Assembly (NCBI RefSeq): GCF_030553055.1
Contig: NZ_CP130713.1
Span: 2,046,001 to 2,110,000 of the forward strand
Length of the DNA: 64,000 nt
Direction of reading: 5' to 3'
Origin: Streptomyces sp. XD-27
GTDB lineage: Bacteria > Actinomycetota > Actinomycetes > Streptomycetales > Streptomycetaceae
Shown piece by piece: positions 27,394 to 36,424 of the stretch; position 1 is the first letter of the stretch, and the number at the start of each line of letters is the position of its first letter. The notes beneath the pieces were generated by a model. The model searched no databases and had not been told where the DNA came from. It was given only the letters and a program-made list of their open reading frames with translations. The position numbers and the translations under genes were made by a program.

Positions 27394-28539
27394 ATGCGCC
27401 CCCGACGCTCCTCCGTCGCCACCGCCGTCGCGGCGGCGGCAACGCTCGCCGCCGTCGCCGGCTGCGCGGAGAAGTCCGACGCCAAGGACTCCGACGCCAT
27501 CAAGGTGACCGCCTCCGACCACGCCTGCGAGGTCTCGAAGAAGACCTTCCCCGCCGGGCACGTCACGCTCGCGGTCGAGAACAAGGGCTCCAAGGTCACC
27601 GAGGTGTACGTCTACGCCCCGGGCGACCGGATCGTGACCGAGCGGGAGAACATCCTCTCCGGTACCAAGGCCACCATCACCGCCGAGGTGAAGGCCGGTT
27701 CGTACGAGATCGCCTGCAAGCCGGGCATGAAGGGCGACGGCATCCGGCAGAAGGTCACCGCGTCCGGCAAGGGCGCCCCGGCCGCCAAGCGCGACCCGCG
27801 GCTGGACAAGGCCGTGGCCGAGTACCGCCGTTACGTGCAGGAGCAGGCCGACGCGACCATGCCGGTGGTGAAGACGTTCACCGACGCGATAGCCAAGGGC
27901 GACCTGGAGGCCGCGAAGAAGGCGTACGCGCCCTCCCGCGTCGGCTGGGAGCGCACCGAGCCGGTCGCCGAGTCCTTCGGCGACATCGACCCGAAGGTCG
28001 ACGTCCGCGAGGACGGTGTGGAGAAGGGCACCAAGTGGACCGGCTGGCACCGGCTGGAGAAGTCCCTGTGGGTCGAGAAGAAGATCACCGCTGAGGACAA
28101 GAAGCTCGCCGAGCAGCTGCTGACGGACCTCGAGGACTGGCAGAAGCGGGTCGGCAAGGCGGAGCTGACGCCCACCGGCATGGCCAACGGCGCGAAGGAG
28201 CTCCTCGACGAGGTGCAGACCGGCAAGGTCACCGGTGAGGAGGAGCGCTACAGCCACACCGACCTGGTCGACGTCCAGGCCAACGTGGAGGGCGCCGAGA
28301 CGTCGTACACCCTGCTCAAGGCGGTCGCCGCCGAGCGGGACCCGGAGCTGGCCAAGGAGCTCGACAAGCAGTTCGCCGCCGTGAGGAAGCACCTCGGCAC
28401 CTACCGCGAGGGCGACGGCTTCGTGTCGTACGACAAGGTCGGCGAGAAGGACCGCAAGAAGCTGTCGGACACCGTCAACGCCCTGGCCGAACCGCTGTCC
28501 AAGCTCGCCGCGGCCGTCGCGCCGCGCGCCGCGAAGTAG
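27394..28539 (+). CDS. efeO: Iron uptake system lipoprotein EfeO (cupredoxin + M75 domain)
   Basis: 381 residues. A signal peptide ends in a lipobox-like AVAGC (Cys about 25). An N-terminal cupredoxin domain follows (about 38-125, with Cys in DHACEVSK and in EIACKPGM). The C-terminal M75 helical domain (about 140-375) contains the HxxE metal motif in GWHRLEKSL. EfeO binds ferric or ferrous iron outside the membrane and delivers it to the EfeU permease. ATG 27394 has TGGAG upstream. An in-frame start at 27286 would overlap hmuV and the iron box. Confidence 0.95.
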   Translation: MRPRRSSVATAVAAAATLAAVAGCAEKSDAKDSDAIKVTASDHACEVSKKTFPAGHVTLAVENKGSKVTEVYVYAPGDRIVTERENILSGTKATITAEVKAGSYEIACKPGMKGDGIRQKVTASGKGAPAAKRDPRLDKAVAEYRRYVQEQADATMPVVKTFTDAIAKGDLEAAKKAYAPSRVGWERTEPVAESFGDIDPKVDVREDGVEKGTKWTGWHRLEKSLWVEKKITAEDKKLAEQLLTDLEDWQKRVGKAELTPTGMANGAKELLDEVQTGKVTGEEERYSHTDLVDVQANVEGAETSYTLLKAVAAERDPELAKELDKQFAAVRKHLGTYREGDGFVSYDKVGEKDRKKLSDTVNALAEPLSKLAAAVAPRAAK

Positions 28540-28566
28540 TCCGCGCCATCCGCGAGGGGTCAGCTG

Positions 28567-29874
28567 ATGTCCACCGACGAGACCGCAGAGCAGACGGAGC
28601 AGCAGGTTCCGGACGAGCAGGGTCCGGAGCGGCAGCGGCCGTCGCGCCGCGCGCTGATCGGCTGGGGCGGCGCCGGGCTCGCGCTCGGTGCCGCCGCCGC
28701 GGGCGGTGCCGTGGCCGCCGTGCGCCAGGGCGGCGACGACGCCGAGCCCGTGGCCGAGGCCGGTGCCGCCGTGGCGTTCCACGGCGGCCACCAGGCCGGC
28801 ATCGCCACGCCCGTCCAGGACCGGCTGCACTTCGCCGCCTTCGACGTCACCACCGACGACCGGGACGAGCTGATCGCCCTGCTCAAGGAGTGGACGAAGG
28901 CCGCGGCCCGGATGACGGCGGGCCACGCGGTCGGCGAGGGCGCGTACGGCGGGCTCGCCGAGGCGCCGCCGGACGACACCGGGGAGGCGCTGGGCCTCAA
29001 GCCCTCCCGGCTCACCCTCACCGTCGGCTTCGGCCCCACCCTCTTCCAGGACACCAAGGGCCGGGACCGCTTCGGGTTGAAGAAGCGGCGGCCCGAGGCC
29101 CTGATCGACCTGCCCGCCTTCCCCGGCGACAACCTCGACGCCGCCCGCAGCGGCGGCGACCTGTGCGTGCAGGCGTGCGCCGACGACCCGCAGGTCGCCG
29201 TGCACGCGATCCGCAACCTGGCCCGGATCGGCATGGGCAAGGTGGCGATCCGCTGGTCGCAACTGGGCTTCGGCAAGACCTCCTCCACGACCCCGGAGGC
29301 CCAGACCCCGCGCAACATGATGGGGTTCAAGGACGGCACCCGGAACATCTCGGGCACCGACGCCGCCGCCCTGGACAAGCACGTGTGGGTCTCGGCCAAG
29401 GACGGCCCCGACTGGATGGTCGACGGCTCCTACCTGGTCGCACGGCGCATCCGGATGCACATCGAGACCTGGGACCGCACCTCGCTCCAGGAGCAGGAGG
29501 ACATCTTCGGCCGGAACAAGGGCGAGGGCGCCCCGGTGGGCCGGCAGCGCGAGCGCGACGAGCCCCACCTCAAGGCCATGCTGCCCACCGCGCACGTCCG
29601 GCTGGCGCACCCGGACAGCAACGGCGGGGCGACGATCCTGCGCCGCGGCTACTCCTTCACGGACGGCACCGACGGGCTCGGCCGACTGGACGCGGGGCTG
29701 TTCTTCCTCGCGTACCAGCGGGACGTACGGGACGGCTTCGTACCCGTACAGCAGTCGCTCGCGCGCAACGACGCGCTCAACGAGTACATCCAGCATGTGG
29801 GTTCGGCCGTGTTCGCCGTCCCGCCGGGCGTCCGCGACGAGGACGACTGGTGGGGCCGGGCGCTGCTGTCCTGA
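28567..29874 (+). CDS. efeB: Deferrochelatase/DyP-type peroxidase EfeB
   Basis: 435 residues with a Tat signal (PSRRALIGWGGAGLALG, about 18-34). The DyP-type haem peroxidase signature GFKDGT is at about 255-260, with the catalytic Asp, and the proximal haem His is probably in RIRMHIETW. EfeB is secreted folded and acts with EfeO and EfeU; it has been proposed both to oxidise Fe2+ and to pull iron from haem. It starts 27 bp after efeO with GAGGGG upstream. Confidence 0.95.
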   Translation: MSTDETAEQTEQQVPDEQGPERQRPSRRALIGWGGAGLALGAAAAGGAVAAVRQGGDDAEPVAEAGAAVAFHGGHQAGIATPVQDRLHFAAFDVTTDDRDELIALLKEWTKAAARMTAGHAVGEGAYGGLAEAPPDDTGEALGLKPSRLTLTVGFGPTLFQDTKGRDRFGLKKRRPEALIDLPAFPGDNLDAARSGGDLCVQACADDPQVAVHAIRNLARIGMGKVAIRWSQLGFGKTSSTTPEAQTPRNMMGFKDGTRNISGTDAAALDKHVWVSAKDGPDWMVDGSYLVARRIRMHIETWDRTSLQEQEDIFGRNKGEGAPVGRQRERDEPHLKAMLPTAHVRLAHPDSNGGATILRRGYSFTDGTDGLGRLDAGLFFLAYQRDVRDGFVPVQQSLARNDALNEYIQHVGSAVFAVPPGVRDEDDWWGRALLS

Positions 29875-29889
29875 GGGAGGTCGGACCCG

Positions 29890-30861
29890 ATGTTCGGTAA
29901 CTATCTGATCGGGCTGCGCGAGGGACTGGAAGCCAGCCTCGTCGTCTGCATCCTGATCGCGTATCTCGTCAAGACGGAACGCCGCAAGGCGCTGCTGCCG
30001 ATCTGGCTGGGCATCGCGGTGGCGGTCACGGTGAGCCTGGGCTTCGGCGCCGCGCTCGAGTTCGGCTCGCAGGAGCTGACGTTCGAGGCGAAGGAGGCGC
30101 TCGGCGGCTCGCTGTCGATCGTCGCCGTGGGCCTGGTGACGTGGATGGTCTTCTGGATGCGGCGCACCGCGCGGCATCTGAAGGCGGAGCTGCACGGCAA
30201 GCTGGACGCGGCGCTCGCGATGGGCACCGGCGCGCTGGTGGCGACGGCGTTCCTGGCGGTCGGCCGCGAGGGCCTGGAGACGGCGCTGTTCGTGTGGGCG
30301 GCGGTGCACGCCAGCAGCGGCGGCAGCACCCAGCCGCTGGTCGGGGTGGTGCTCGGGCTGCTGACGGCGGTGCTGCTGGGCTGGCTGTTCTACCGGGGCG
30401 CGCTGCGGATCAACCTGGCGAAGTTCTTCACCTGGACCGGCGGGATGCTGGTCGTGGTGGCGGCGGGGGTGCTCGCGTACGGCTTCCACGACCTCCAGGA
30501 GGCGCGGTTCCTGCCGGGCCTGTACGCCAGGCCGTTCGACATCAGCGACACGATCCCGCCGGACAGCTGGTACGGCACGCTGCTCAAGGGTGTCTTCAAC
30601 TTCCAGCCGGACCCCACCTGGTTGCAGATCGCGGTCTGGTCGCTGTACCTGGTCCCCACCCTCACCTACTTCCTCATCCCCGGTAGGGTTGCGCCGACCG
30701 CAGCAGCCCCGAAGGAGCCGGAGCCCCATGACACGCAGGTCGCCCCGTCGGCAGTTGATGACGCTGGCAGCCGCGGCGCTGCTGATGCTGGCGCCGACGC
30801 TGACCGGCTGCGTGACGGTGCACGGCGAGCGGGAGAACATCCCGTCGGTGGACAAGGCTGA
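29890..30861 (+). CDS. efeU: Ferrous/ferric iron permease EfeU (C-terminus suspect)
   Basis: FTR1/EfeU permease with seven membrane segments. Both REGLE iron-passage motifs are present: LREGLEASL (about 8-16) and GREGLETAL (about 128-136). As written it is 323 residues. The last 58 residues (after YFLIPG) are hydrophilic, unlike the family, and overlap the next gene by 134 bp. Adding one C to the C4 run at 30678-30681 would give YFLIPR-stop at 30686. That makes a normal 265-residue protein and a 41-bp gap before the next gene. The true end is therefore likely near 30686. Confidence 0.9.
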   Translation: MFGNYLIGLREGLEASLVVCILIAYLVKTERRKALLPIWLGIAVAVTVSLGFGAALEFGSQELTFEAKEALGGSLSIVAVGLVTWMVFWMRRTARHLKAELHGKLDAALAMGTGALVATAFLAVGREGLETALFVWAAVHASSGGSTQPLVGVVLGLLTAVLLGWLFYRGALRINLAKFFTWTGGMLVVVAAGVLAYGFHDLQEARFLPGLYARPFDISDTIPPDSWYGTLLKGVFNFQPDPTWLQIAVWSLYLVPTLTYFLIPGRVAPTAAAPKEPEPHDTQVAPSAVDDAGSRGAADAGADADRLRDGARRAGEHPVGGQG

Positions 30862-31726
30862 GGCGCCCGCCGCCCTCAAGCGGTTCCTGGACACGTACAA
30901 CAAGGCGTACCGGGAGCTGGACCCGGCGCTGCTGGACCAGGTCGAGACCGGGCCGCTGCACGCGCTCAACACCGCCGACCTCACGGCGCAGCACAAGCTG
31001 AGGCCGGAGGGCAATCCGGGCTTCCCGGCGCTGGAGCTGACCGACGCCCGCTATCTGGTGCCCAAGCAGGTCGGCTGGCCGAAGTTCTTCGTGGCGGACA
31101 CCCGCAGCAACCGCGAGGCGGTGCAGACCGGCACCCGGTGGCTGCTGGTGTTCACCCGGGACGGCGCCGGCCAGCCGTGGCGGGTGGCGTACCTGTCGAT
31201 CCTCAGCCGGGACGAGGTGCCGCGGTTCGCGACCGACGAGGACGGCTGGGCGCGGGCGGTCCCGGCCGGCGCGGCGTCGCGTCTGGCGGTCGGCCCCGGC
31301 GGGCTGAGCAAGGCGTACGCGGACTACCTGATGACCGGCAAGGGGAAGACGTTCGCCGACGGCGGCCCGACGTCGGGCCTGTGGGCGGAGCGCAAGAAGG
31401 AGCGGAACACGCCCAGGTACTGGACGCAGTACATCGACACCCCGGCCGCGGAGGCGCGGTACGCCCCGGTGGCGCTGCGCCTGGAGGACGGCGGGGCGCT
31501 GGTCTTCTTCACCGCGCACCACCGGCAGAAGCAGACGATGGCCAAGGGCCTAAGGCCGCACCCGACGCCGAACGAGAAGGCGCTGATGACCGGCGAGGCG
31601 AAGAAGGCGCTGACGCTGACGAGGGTGTCGGAGGCGGCGGTACGGGTCCCGGCCGAGGACGCCGCCGACCGGCGGGTGGTCTTCCTCAACCGGCTCGAGG
31701 GCGTGACGGCCGCGAAGGGCGAGTGA
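30728..31726 (+). CDS. Conserved lipoprotein downstream of efeU
   Basis: 332 residues. A short basic head (TRRSPRRQ), a hydrophobic stretch and the lipobox LTGC (Cys about 27) mark a lipoprotein. The mature part has two alpha/beta regions: LKRFLDTYNKAYRELD with TRWLLVFTR, and LRLEDGGALVFFTAHHR. No catalytic motif is evident. AAGGAG and GGAG lie just before ATG 30728. Its position after efeU suggests co-transcription with the iron system, but it could be unrelated to it. Confidence 0.85.
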   Translation: MTRRSPRRQLMTLAAAALLMLAPTLTGCVTVHGERENIPSVDKAEAPAALKRFLDTYNKAYRELDPALLDQVETGPLHALNTADLTAQHKLRPEGNPGFPALELTDARYLVPKQVGWPKFFVADTRSNREAVQTGTRWLLVFTRDGAGQPWRVAYLSILSRDEVPRFATDEDGWARAVPAGAASRLAVGPGGLSKAYADYLMTGKGKTFADGGPTSGLWAERKKERNTPRYWTQYIDTPAAEARYAPVALRLEDGGALVFFTAHHRQKQTMAKGLRPHPTPNEKALMTGEAKKALTLTRVSEAAVRVPAEDAADRRVVFLNRLEGVTAAKGE

Positions 31727-31768
31727 CCGGCGCCGCCCAGTGCCGGGCGGCACCCCTGTGCGCCGGGC

Positions 31769-31844
31769 CGTACGCGTCCGCTCGTCGGAGGAGGACCGTA
31801 CGCGTCCGCTCGGAGGAGGACCGTACGCGTCCGCTGGCGGGAGG
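31769..31844. repeat. Tandem repeat CGTACGCGTCCGCT
   Basis: Three copies of a 25-28 bp unit beginning CGTACGCGTCCGCT start at 31769, 31797 and 31822. They lie in the 126-bp space between the convergent lipoprotein and primase/polymerase genes. They could be part of a terminator or simply slippage; nothing else is seen in this space. Confidence 0.7.
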
Positions 31845-31852
31845 GATGGCCC

Positions 31853-32593
31853 CTAGCGGCCCATGGGCCAGGCGGCCGCGCCGTGCTCCTGGTCGGCGCC
31901 GCCCGCGTACTGGGCGCACGAGTCGGTCAGCGTCTCCAGCAGCGTCAGCGGGTCCGGCAGCGGCCGCTCGGGGCCCAGCAGCCAGGCCACGCGCCCCTCG
32001 CCGGGCAGCCGGGCCGGCGGCATCAGCACGTAGCTGCCGCGGCAGTGCCAGCGCAGCCCTGGGTGCTCGTCCATCGTCTCGGGGTGGCAGTCCAGCTCAC
32101 AGGGCCACCACTCGTCCTCGTCCTCCGGGGTGCCGCGCGTGGCGGTGAAGAACAGCATCCGGCTCTCGTGGAGATCGGCGCTGCTGGTGGCGACGGGACC
32201 GACCTCGACACCGGCCGCGCCCAGCCGCTCCAGGGCCATCCGCCCGGCGTCGGCGGGCACGTCCAGCACGTCGTGGGTGATGCCGGTGGCGGTGATGAAG
32301 TTCGCCTCGGGCTGGCCGCTCACCCACTGGGCGACCTTCTGCGGGTCGGTGGTCGCCTGGGTCTGCCAGGCGAAGGAGATCGGGTGCCGGGCGGGCGTGG
32401 GACAGCCGATGCGGTCGCACGAACAGCCGTACCCGGCCGGGTGGGCGGCCGGTGCCAGCGGGAATCCGGCGGCCGCCGCGGCCAGGAGCAGGTCCTCGCG
32501 CGCGCCTGCCGCGCCCGCGCCCGTGCGCGACTCGCCGTCCGCTCCGCTCCTCGGGCGGCGCAGCCACTGGGAGAACCTGCCCTTGCGTTCCAT
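31853..32593 (-). CDS. Bifunctional DNA primase/polymerase (prim-pol) domain protein
   Basis: 246 residues. The region about 35-205 fits the prim-pol fold: LLLAAAAAGFPLAP, a Cys cluster (YGCSCDRIGCPTPARHP), ITATGITHDVLDVPADAG with the acidic pair, and a conserved Trp/Cys region (DEWWPCELDC). Streptomyces chromosomes commonly carry such stand-alone copies, and the role of this one is unknown. ATG 32593 is the start. It is divergent from the phosphodiesterase gene. Confidence 0.85.
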   Translation of the reverse strand: MERKGRFSQWLRRPRSGADGESRTGAGAAGAREDLLLAAAAAGFPLAPAAHPAGYGCSCDRIGCPTPARHPISFAWQTQATTDPQKVAQWVSGQPEANFITATGITHDVLDVPADAGRMALERLGAAGVEVGPVATSSADLHESRMLFFTATRGTPEDEDEWWPCELDCHPETMDEHPGLRWHCRGSYVLMPPARLPGEGRVAWLLGPERPLPDPLTLLETLTDSCAQYAGGADQEHGAAAWPMGR

Positions 32594-32769
32594 CTATCGC
32601 CTCGTTTCACGGCCGACTCGCGATATCGCCGGTTACCCGATCAATGCTGCCACCATCCTGCTCCCGGCGTGGCCGGTGTCCGCATCCGGGGTCCGTCGTC
32701 CCCTCGCCCACGGTGCCCCATTTCCGTACATACCGCGCATAACTCGGCGCTTCGGTCTAGCGTTCCCTT

Positions 32770-33606
32770 ATGGCGTCAAGATCTGTCATGGTGGCGATGC
32801 TGGCCTTCGCGCTGTCCACGGTGACGGCGGCCGCGACCTCCCCCGCCGAGCGGACCGGCGCGGCCAGGCCGTCCTCCCCGGCGCGGCTCGCGAAGGTCAC
32901 GTACACGGCGCACCGGGGCGGCGCCCTGGAGGTGCCCGAGAACAGCATGTCCGGGCTGGTCGCCACCTTCGAGCGGGGGCAGGCCGACGTACTCGACCTC
33001 GACAGCCGGGTCCTCAAGGACGGCACGCTCGCGGTGATCCACGACGCGACGCTGGACCGCACCACGTACGCGACGGGCGCGGTGAGGGATCTCACCCTCG
33101 CGCAGTGGCGCAAGGTGCTGCTGCGGCCCGACCCGTCGCTGCCGGGCTCCTGGCACCCGGAGCCGCCGCCCACGGTCGAGGGGGTGCTGGACCGGTTCGG
33201 CGGGCACACCCAGCTGATCGTGGAGCTCAAGGACCCCGCCGGGCTGCCCGCCCTCGCCAGGATGATCAAGGAGCAGGGGCTGACCCGCTCGGTGTACATC
33301 AACACGAACGAGCCGAGTCTCGCCCGGAAGGCGCACGACCTGGGACTGCTCACCCAGCTTTGGCGCTCGCACACCCAGATGCGCGGCGACGACCCGGCCG
33401 ACTGGCGCGCCTACGTCGACGTGCTGGACGTGGACTACCGGGCGCCGGACGCGGAGGTACGGCGGGCGGTGACGTCCGGGATCAGGGGCGTGTGGGCGCA
33501 TACGGTGAACACCGTCAAGGAGCGCGACCGGATGCTGCGGCTGGGCTGCACGGGCGTCATCACGGATGCCCCGGGGCTCATGGTGCGGACTCCGGTGCAC
33601 GGGTGA
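32770..33606 (+). CDS. Secreted glycerophosphodiester phosphodiesterase family protein
   Basis: 278 residues with a signal peptide (about 1-23). The TIM-barrel motifs are AHRGG (about 47-51), VPENS, and LDLD with KDGTLAVIHD (about 74-90). In the family the first is usually E-x-D; here the Glu is an Asp, a conservative change at a metal ligand. A lysine-bearing strand, LIVELKD, follows. It would hydrolyse glycerophosphodiesters to glycerol-3-phosphate and alcohol outside the cell. Confidence 0.88.
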   Translation: MASRSVMVAMLAFALSTVTAAATSPAERTGAARPSSPARLAKVTYTAHRGGALEVPENSMSGLVATFERGQADVLDLDSRVLKDGTLAVIHDATLDRTTYATGAVRDLTLAQWRKVLLRPDPSLPGSWHPEPPPTVEGVLDRFGGHTQLIVELKDPAGLPALARMIKEQGLTRSVYINTNEPSLARKAHDLGLLTQLWRSHTQMRGDDPADWRAYVDVLDVDYRAPDAEVRRAVTSGIRGVWAHTVNTVKERDRMLRLGCTGVITDAPGLMVRTPVHG

Positions 33607-33660
33607 GCCACCGGTGAGACCGTGAGCGGAACCTCTGGCCGCCCCTGACCCGCCCGCCCG

Positions 33661-34263
33661 TCAGCGCGGGGTCAGCCCGCGCAGCGTCATCTCCACGACC
33701 GCGTCGGCGTGCTCGTGGCTCAGCGGCAGGGTGCGCAGCAGCCAGCGGTGGGCGATCGGCCCGACGAGCAGCTCAAGCGCGATCCGCGGGTCGATGTCCG
33801 GGGCGACCTGCCCGGCCTCCTGGGCGGCGCGCAGCCGCGTGACGTACAGCTGGAGCTGCGGCTCCAGCAGGCGGGAGACGAACGCGGCGCCGAGCTCCGG
33901 GTCGACCACGCCTTCGGCGGTCAGCGCGCGGGCGGGCAGGTCGTACTTGGGCGAGTTCATCTCGTCGACGGTGGCCCGCAGGACCAGCTTGAGGTCGGCC
34001 TCCAGGTCGCCGGTGTCGGGCAGCTCGTGCCCGCCGACCGCTTCCGCGTCCTCGTCGGGGGCGAAGGCGTCCAGCAGGACCGCGGCCTTGGAGGGCCACC
34101 AGCGGTAGATCGTCTGCTTGCCCACGCCCGCCCGGGCGGCGATGGCCTCGATGGTGAGCTTCGGATAGCCCAGTTCGCCGACGAGTTCGAGGGCGGCGTC
34201 GAGAATCGCGCGGCGGGAGCGTTCGCTGCGGCGGCTGGCGTCGGGGGCGGTCTTGTTGGCCAT
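33661..34263 (-). CDS. TetR family transcriptional regulator
   Basis: 200 residues. DNA-binding domain about 15-62, with HTH IEAIAARAGVGKQTIYRWW (about 38-56). A C-terminal TetR_C domain follows. It is divergent from the dimethylargininase gene; a 7-bp inverted repeat at 34365-34387 in the shared region is a candidate site. The ligand is unknown. Confidence 0.92.
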   Translation of the reverse strand: MANKTAPDASRRSERSRRAILDAALELVGELGYPKLTIEAIAARAGVGKQTIYRWWPSKAAVLLDAFAPDEDAEAVGGHELPDTGDLEADLKLVLRATVDEMNSPKYDLPARALTAEGVVDPELGAAFVSRLLEPQLQLYVTRLRAAQEAGQVAPDIDPRIALELLVGPIAHRWLLRTLPLSHEHADAVVEMTLRGLTPR

Positions 34264-34364
34264 GGCCCCAATCTACCGGCGCGAGCCGACACGTATCGTC
34301 TCAGCATGCGGAAATCACCCGTAAGGTTCATGGACAGCACCGCGCCAGGGTGGACTACTTGATC

Positions 34365-34387
34365 CGTGTACGACAACCCCGTACACG
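34365..34387. promoter_or_regulatory. Inverted repeat in the tetR-ddaH intergenic region
   Basis: CGTGTAC (34365-34371) and GTACACG (34381-34387) are perfect inverted repeats with a 9-nt spacer, 28 bp before the dimethylargininase start. It may bind the divergent TetR protein or an Lrp-type regulator. Confidence 0.45.
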
Positions 34388-34414
34388 CGTCAACACCACC
34401 GTGAGGAGCCATCG

Positions 34415-35245
34415 TTGTCCTTGCGCAACGCTGCGCGCCGGGCCACCGAGCGCCGCTATCTGATGTGTCCGCCGACCCACTTCAAGGTCACCTACTCCAT
34501 CAACCCCTGGATGGACCCGGCCAAGCCGGTGGACCTGCCGCTGGCCCTGGCCCAATGGGAGGACCTGCGGGACCGGTACCGCGACCTGGGCCACACCGTC
34601 GAGGAGCTCGAACCCCACCGGGAACTCCCGGACATGGTGTTCGCCGCGAACGGTGCCACCGTCGTCGAGGGCCGGGTGCTGGGCGCCCGGTTCGCCCATT
34701 CCGAGCGGACCGCCGAGGCCGCCGCGCACCGCGCCTGGTTCCGGGCCAACGGCTACGAGGACGTGTACGAGCCCGAGCACATCAACGAGGGCGAGGGCGA
34801 CTTCGCCGTCACCGCCTCCTGGCTGCTGGCCGGCCGCGGCTTCCGCAGCAGCCCGCTCTCCCATCCCGAGGCCCAGGAGTTCTTCGGCCGGCCGGTCATC
34901 GGCCTGGACCTCGTCGACCCCCGCTACTACCACCTGGACACGGCACTGTGTGTGCTGGACGACTCCACCGACACCGAGGTCATGTACTACCCGCCGGCGT
35001 TCTCCAAGGGAAGCCAGGCCGTCCTCGCCCGGCTCTTCCCCGACGCGATCATCGCCGAGGAGCCGGACGCGGCGGCCCTCGGCCTCAACGCGGTCAGCGA
35101 CGGACGCCATGTGCTGCTGCCGCAGGCGGCGGTGGGGCTGTTCGGCCCGCTGCGGGAGCGGGGGTACGAGCCGATCGGCATGGACCTGAGCGAACTGCTC
35201 AAGGGCGGCGGCAGCGTGAAGTGCTGTACGCAGGAACTGCGGTGA
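34415..35245 (+). CDS. ddaH: Dimethylargininase / arginine deiminase-superfamily hydrolase
   Basis: 276 residues. It hydrolyses N-omega-methylated arginines to citrulline and methylamines. The Asp of the substrate pocket is in PDMVFAAN; the guanidino-group residues are in EGEGDF; the catalytic His is in YYHLDTALCVL (about 171); and the nucleophile Cys is in the C-terminal SVKCCTQEL. The start is TTG (34415-34417), with GAGGAG at 34403-34408. No ATG fits better. It is probably cytoplasmic. Confidence 0.92.
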   Translation: MSLRNAARRATERRYLMCPPTHFKVTYSINPWMDPAKPVDLPLALAQWEDLRDRYRDLGHTVEELEPHRELPDMVFAANGATVVEGRVLGARFAHSERTAEAAAHRAWFRANGYEDVYEPEHINEGEGDFAVTASWLLAGRGFRSSPLSHPEAQEFFGRPVIGLDLVDPRYYHLDTALCVLDDSTDTEVMYYPPAFSKGSQAVLARLFPDAIIAEEPDAAALGLNAVSDGRHVLLPQAAVGLFGPLRERGYEPIGMDLSELLKGGGSVKCCTQELR

Positions 35246-35293
35246 CCGGAGCACGGGCCGGCCGGCCGTCGGACTGACCGGGGAACGCCCCGA

Positions 35294-36298
35294 TCAGCCC
35301 TCCTCGGGCGGCCAGGCGTCGCCCCAGCCCGTGTCACGGGCGGCACGGTAGAGCGGACCGTGCCGCTTCGTGACGGTCTCCCGGCGCAACCCCTCCCCCT
35401 CCGTGCACAGTTCGAGCAGCACCTGCCCCTTGCGGATCTGCGGCTTGCGCACCACCCGCGCGGCCGCCGCGCCGCCGGGCTCCCGCACCGCCGCCACGTA
35501 ACTGAACTTCTCATCCTCGTACGGCAGCGACCCGCCCTTGACCTGCCGGTGCAGCGAGGAGCGGCTGACCCGCGCCGCGAAGTGGCACCAGTCGGTCCCG
35601 GGCGCGATCGGGCACGTCCCGCTGTGCGGACACGGGGCCACCACGCTCAGCCCGGCGGCCACCAGCCGGTCCCGGGCCTCGCGGATCCGCAGATAGCCCT
35701 CCGGCGTCCCCGGCTCGACGACCACCACGGCCGACGCCGCGCGCGCCGCCTCCGCCACGACCGCGCTCCGCCCCTCCTCGGTGAGCTCACCCAGGACGTA
35801 CGAGACGGTCACCAGCTCGGCGTCCGGGATCCGCAGCCCGGCCCCGATGACGGCCCGCCGCCACTCGGCAGCACGCAGCGCGGCATCACCGGACCCCCCG
35901 GCCAGCTCCCTCCCAAGCTCCAACGCGGCCTCGGCCCAGTCGAGCACCACCGTCGTGCGGTCCGCCCCCGGCCAGGCATCGGCCACGGCCCAGCTCGCGG
36001 CGCCCGTACCCCCGCCGACGTCGACGTGCGACGCGGGCGTGAACCCAGGCATCACATGACGGAAAGCACCCAGCGCCGCCCGCACGGCCTCGAACGTCGC
36101 GGGCATCCGATACGCGGCGTACGCCGCCACATCCGACCGGTCCCGCAGCACGGGTGCGTCGGTGGGCGTCCGCCCCCGGTAGTTGGCGATCAGCCGCTCG
36201 ACGGCCTGCGCGGCCTGTTTGGGAGGCAGACCGTCCAGGAGCTGCGCCAGCGCGACGGGGAGGGTGTCACCGGCGGTTACGGCTTCGGGGGCGTGCAT
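35294..36298 (-). CDS. Rsm22-family small ribosomal subunit methyltransferase
   Basis: 334 residues. SAM-binding motif I is VDVGGGTGAASWA (about 93-105), and VTVSYVLGEL is motif IV-like. A C-terminal Cys cluster, CPHSGTCPIAPGTDWCHF, is the family's proposed iron-sulphur or zinc ligand set. Related proteins are needed for mitochondrial small-subunit assembly; the bacterial target is not established. ATG at 36298 is chosen; a start 22 codons upstream (36364) has no homology. Confidence 0.85.
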   Translation of the reverse strand: MHAPEAVTAGDTLPVALAQLLDGLPPKQAAQAVERLIANYRGRTPTDAPVLRDRSDVAAYAAYRMPATFEAVRAALGAFRHVMPGFTPASHVDVGGGTGAASWAVADAWPGADRTTVVLDWAEAALELGRELAGGSGDAALRAAEWRRAVIGAGLRIPDAELVTVSYVLGELTEEGRSAVVAEAARAASAVVVVEPGTPEGYLRIREARDRLVAAGLSVVAPCPHSGTCPIAPGTDWCHFAARVSRSSLHRQVKGGSLPYEDEKFSYVAAVREPGGAAAARVVRKPQIRKGQVLLELCTEGEGLRRETVTKRHGPLYRAARDTGWGDAWPPEEG

Positions 36299-36382
36299 TG
36301 CACCGATTCTACGGCGCGGAGCCGCGACCGGGCACAAGCGGCAGTGGGCCCGCAGAGCAACCACGACGGAGGAGTGTCGCGG

Positions 36383-36424
36383 CCGATCACGGGAGGCGGC
36401 GAGGCCCGATCACGGGAGGCGGCG
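36383..36424. repeat. Short direct repeat in the 267-bp gap 36299-36565
   Basis: CCGATCACGGGAGGCGGCG occurs twice with a 23-bp period (36383 and 36406). The gap lies upstream of the Rsm22-like gene and after the serine hydrolase gene. No gene or clear promoter is seen in it. Confidence 0.6.
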
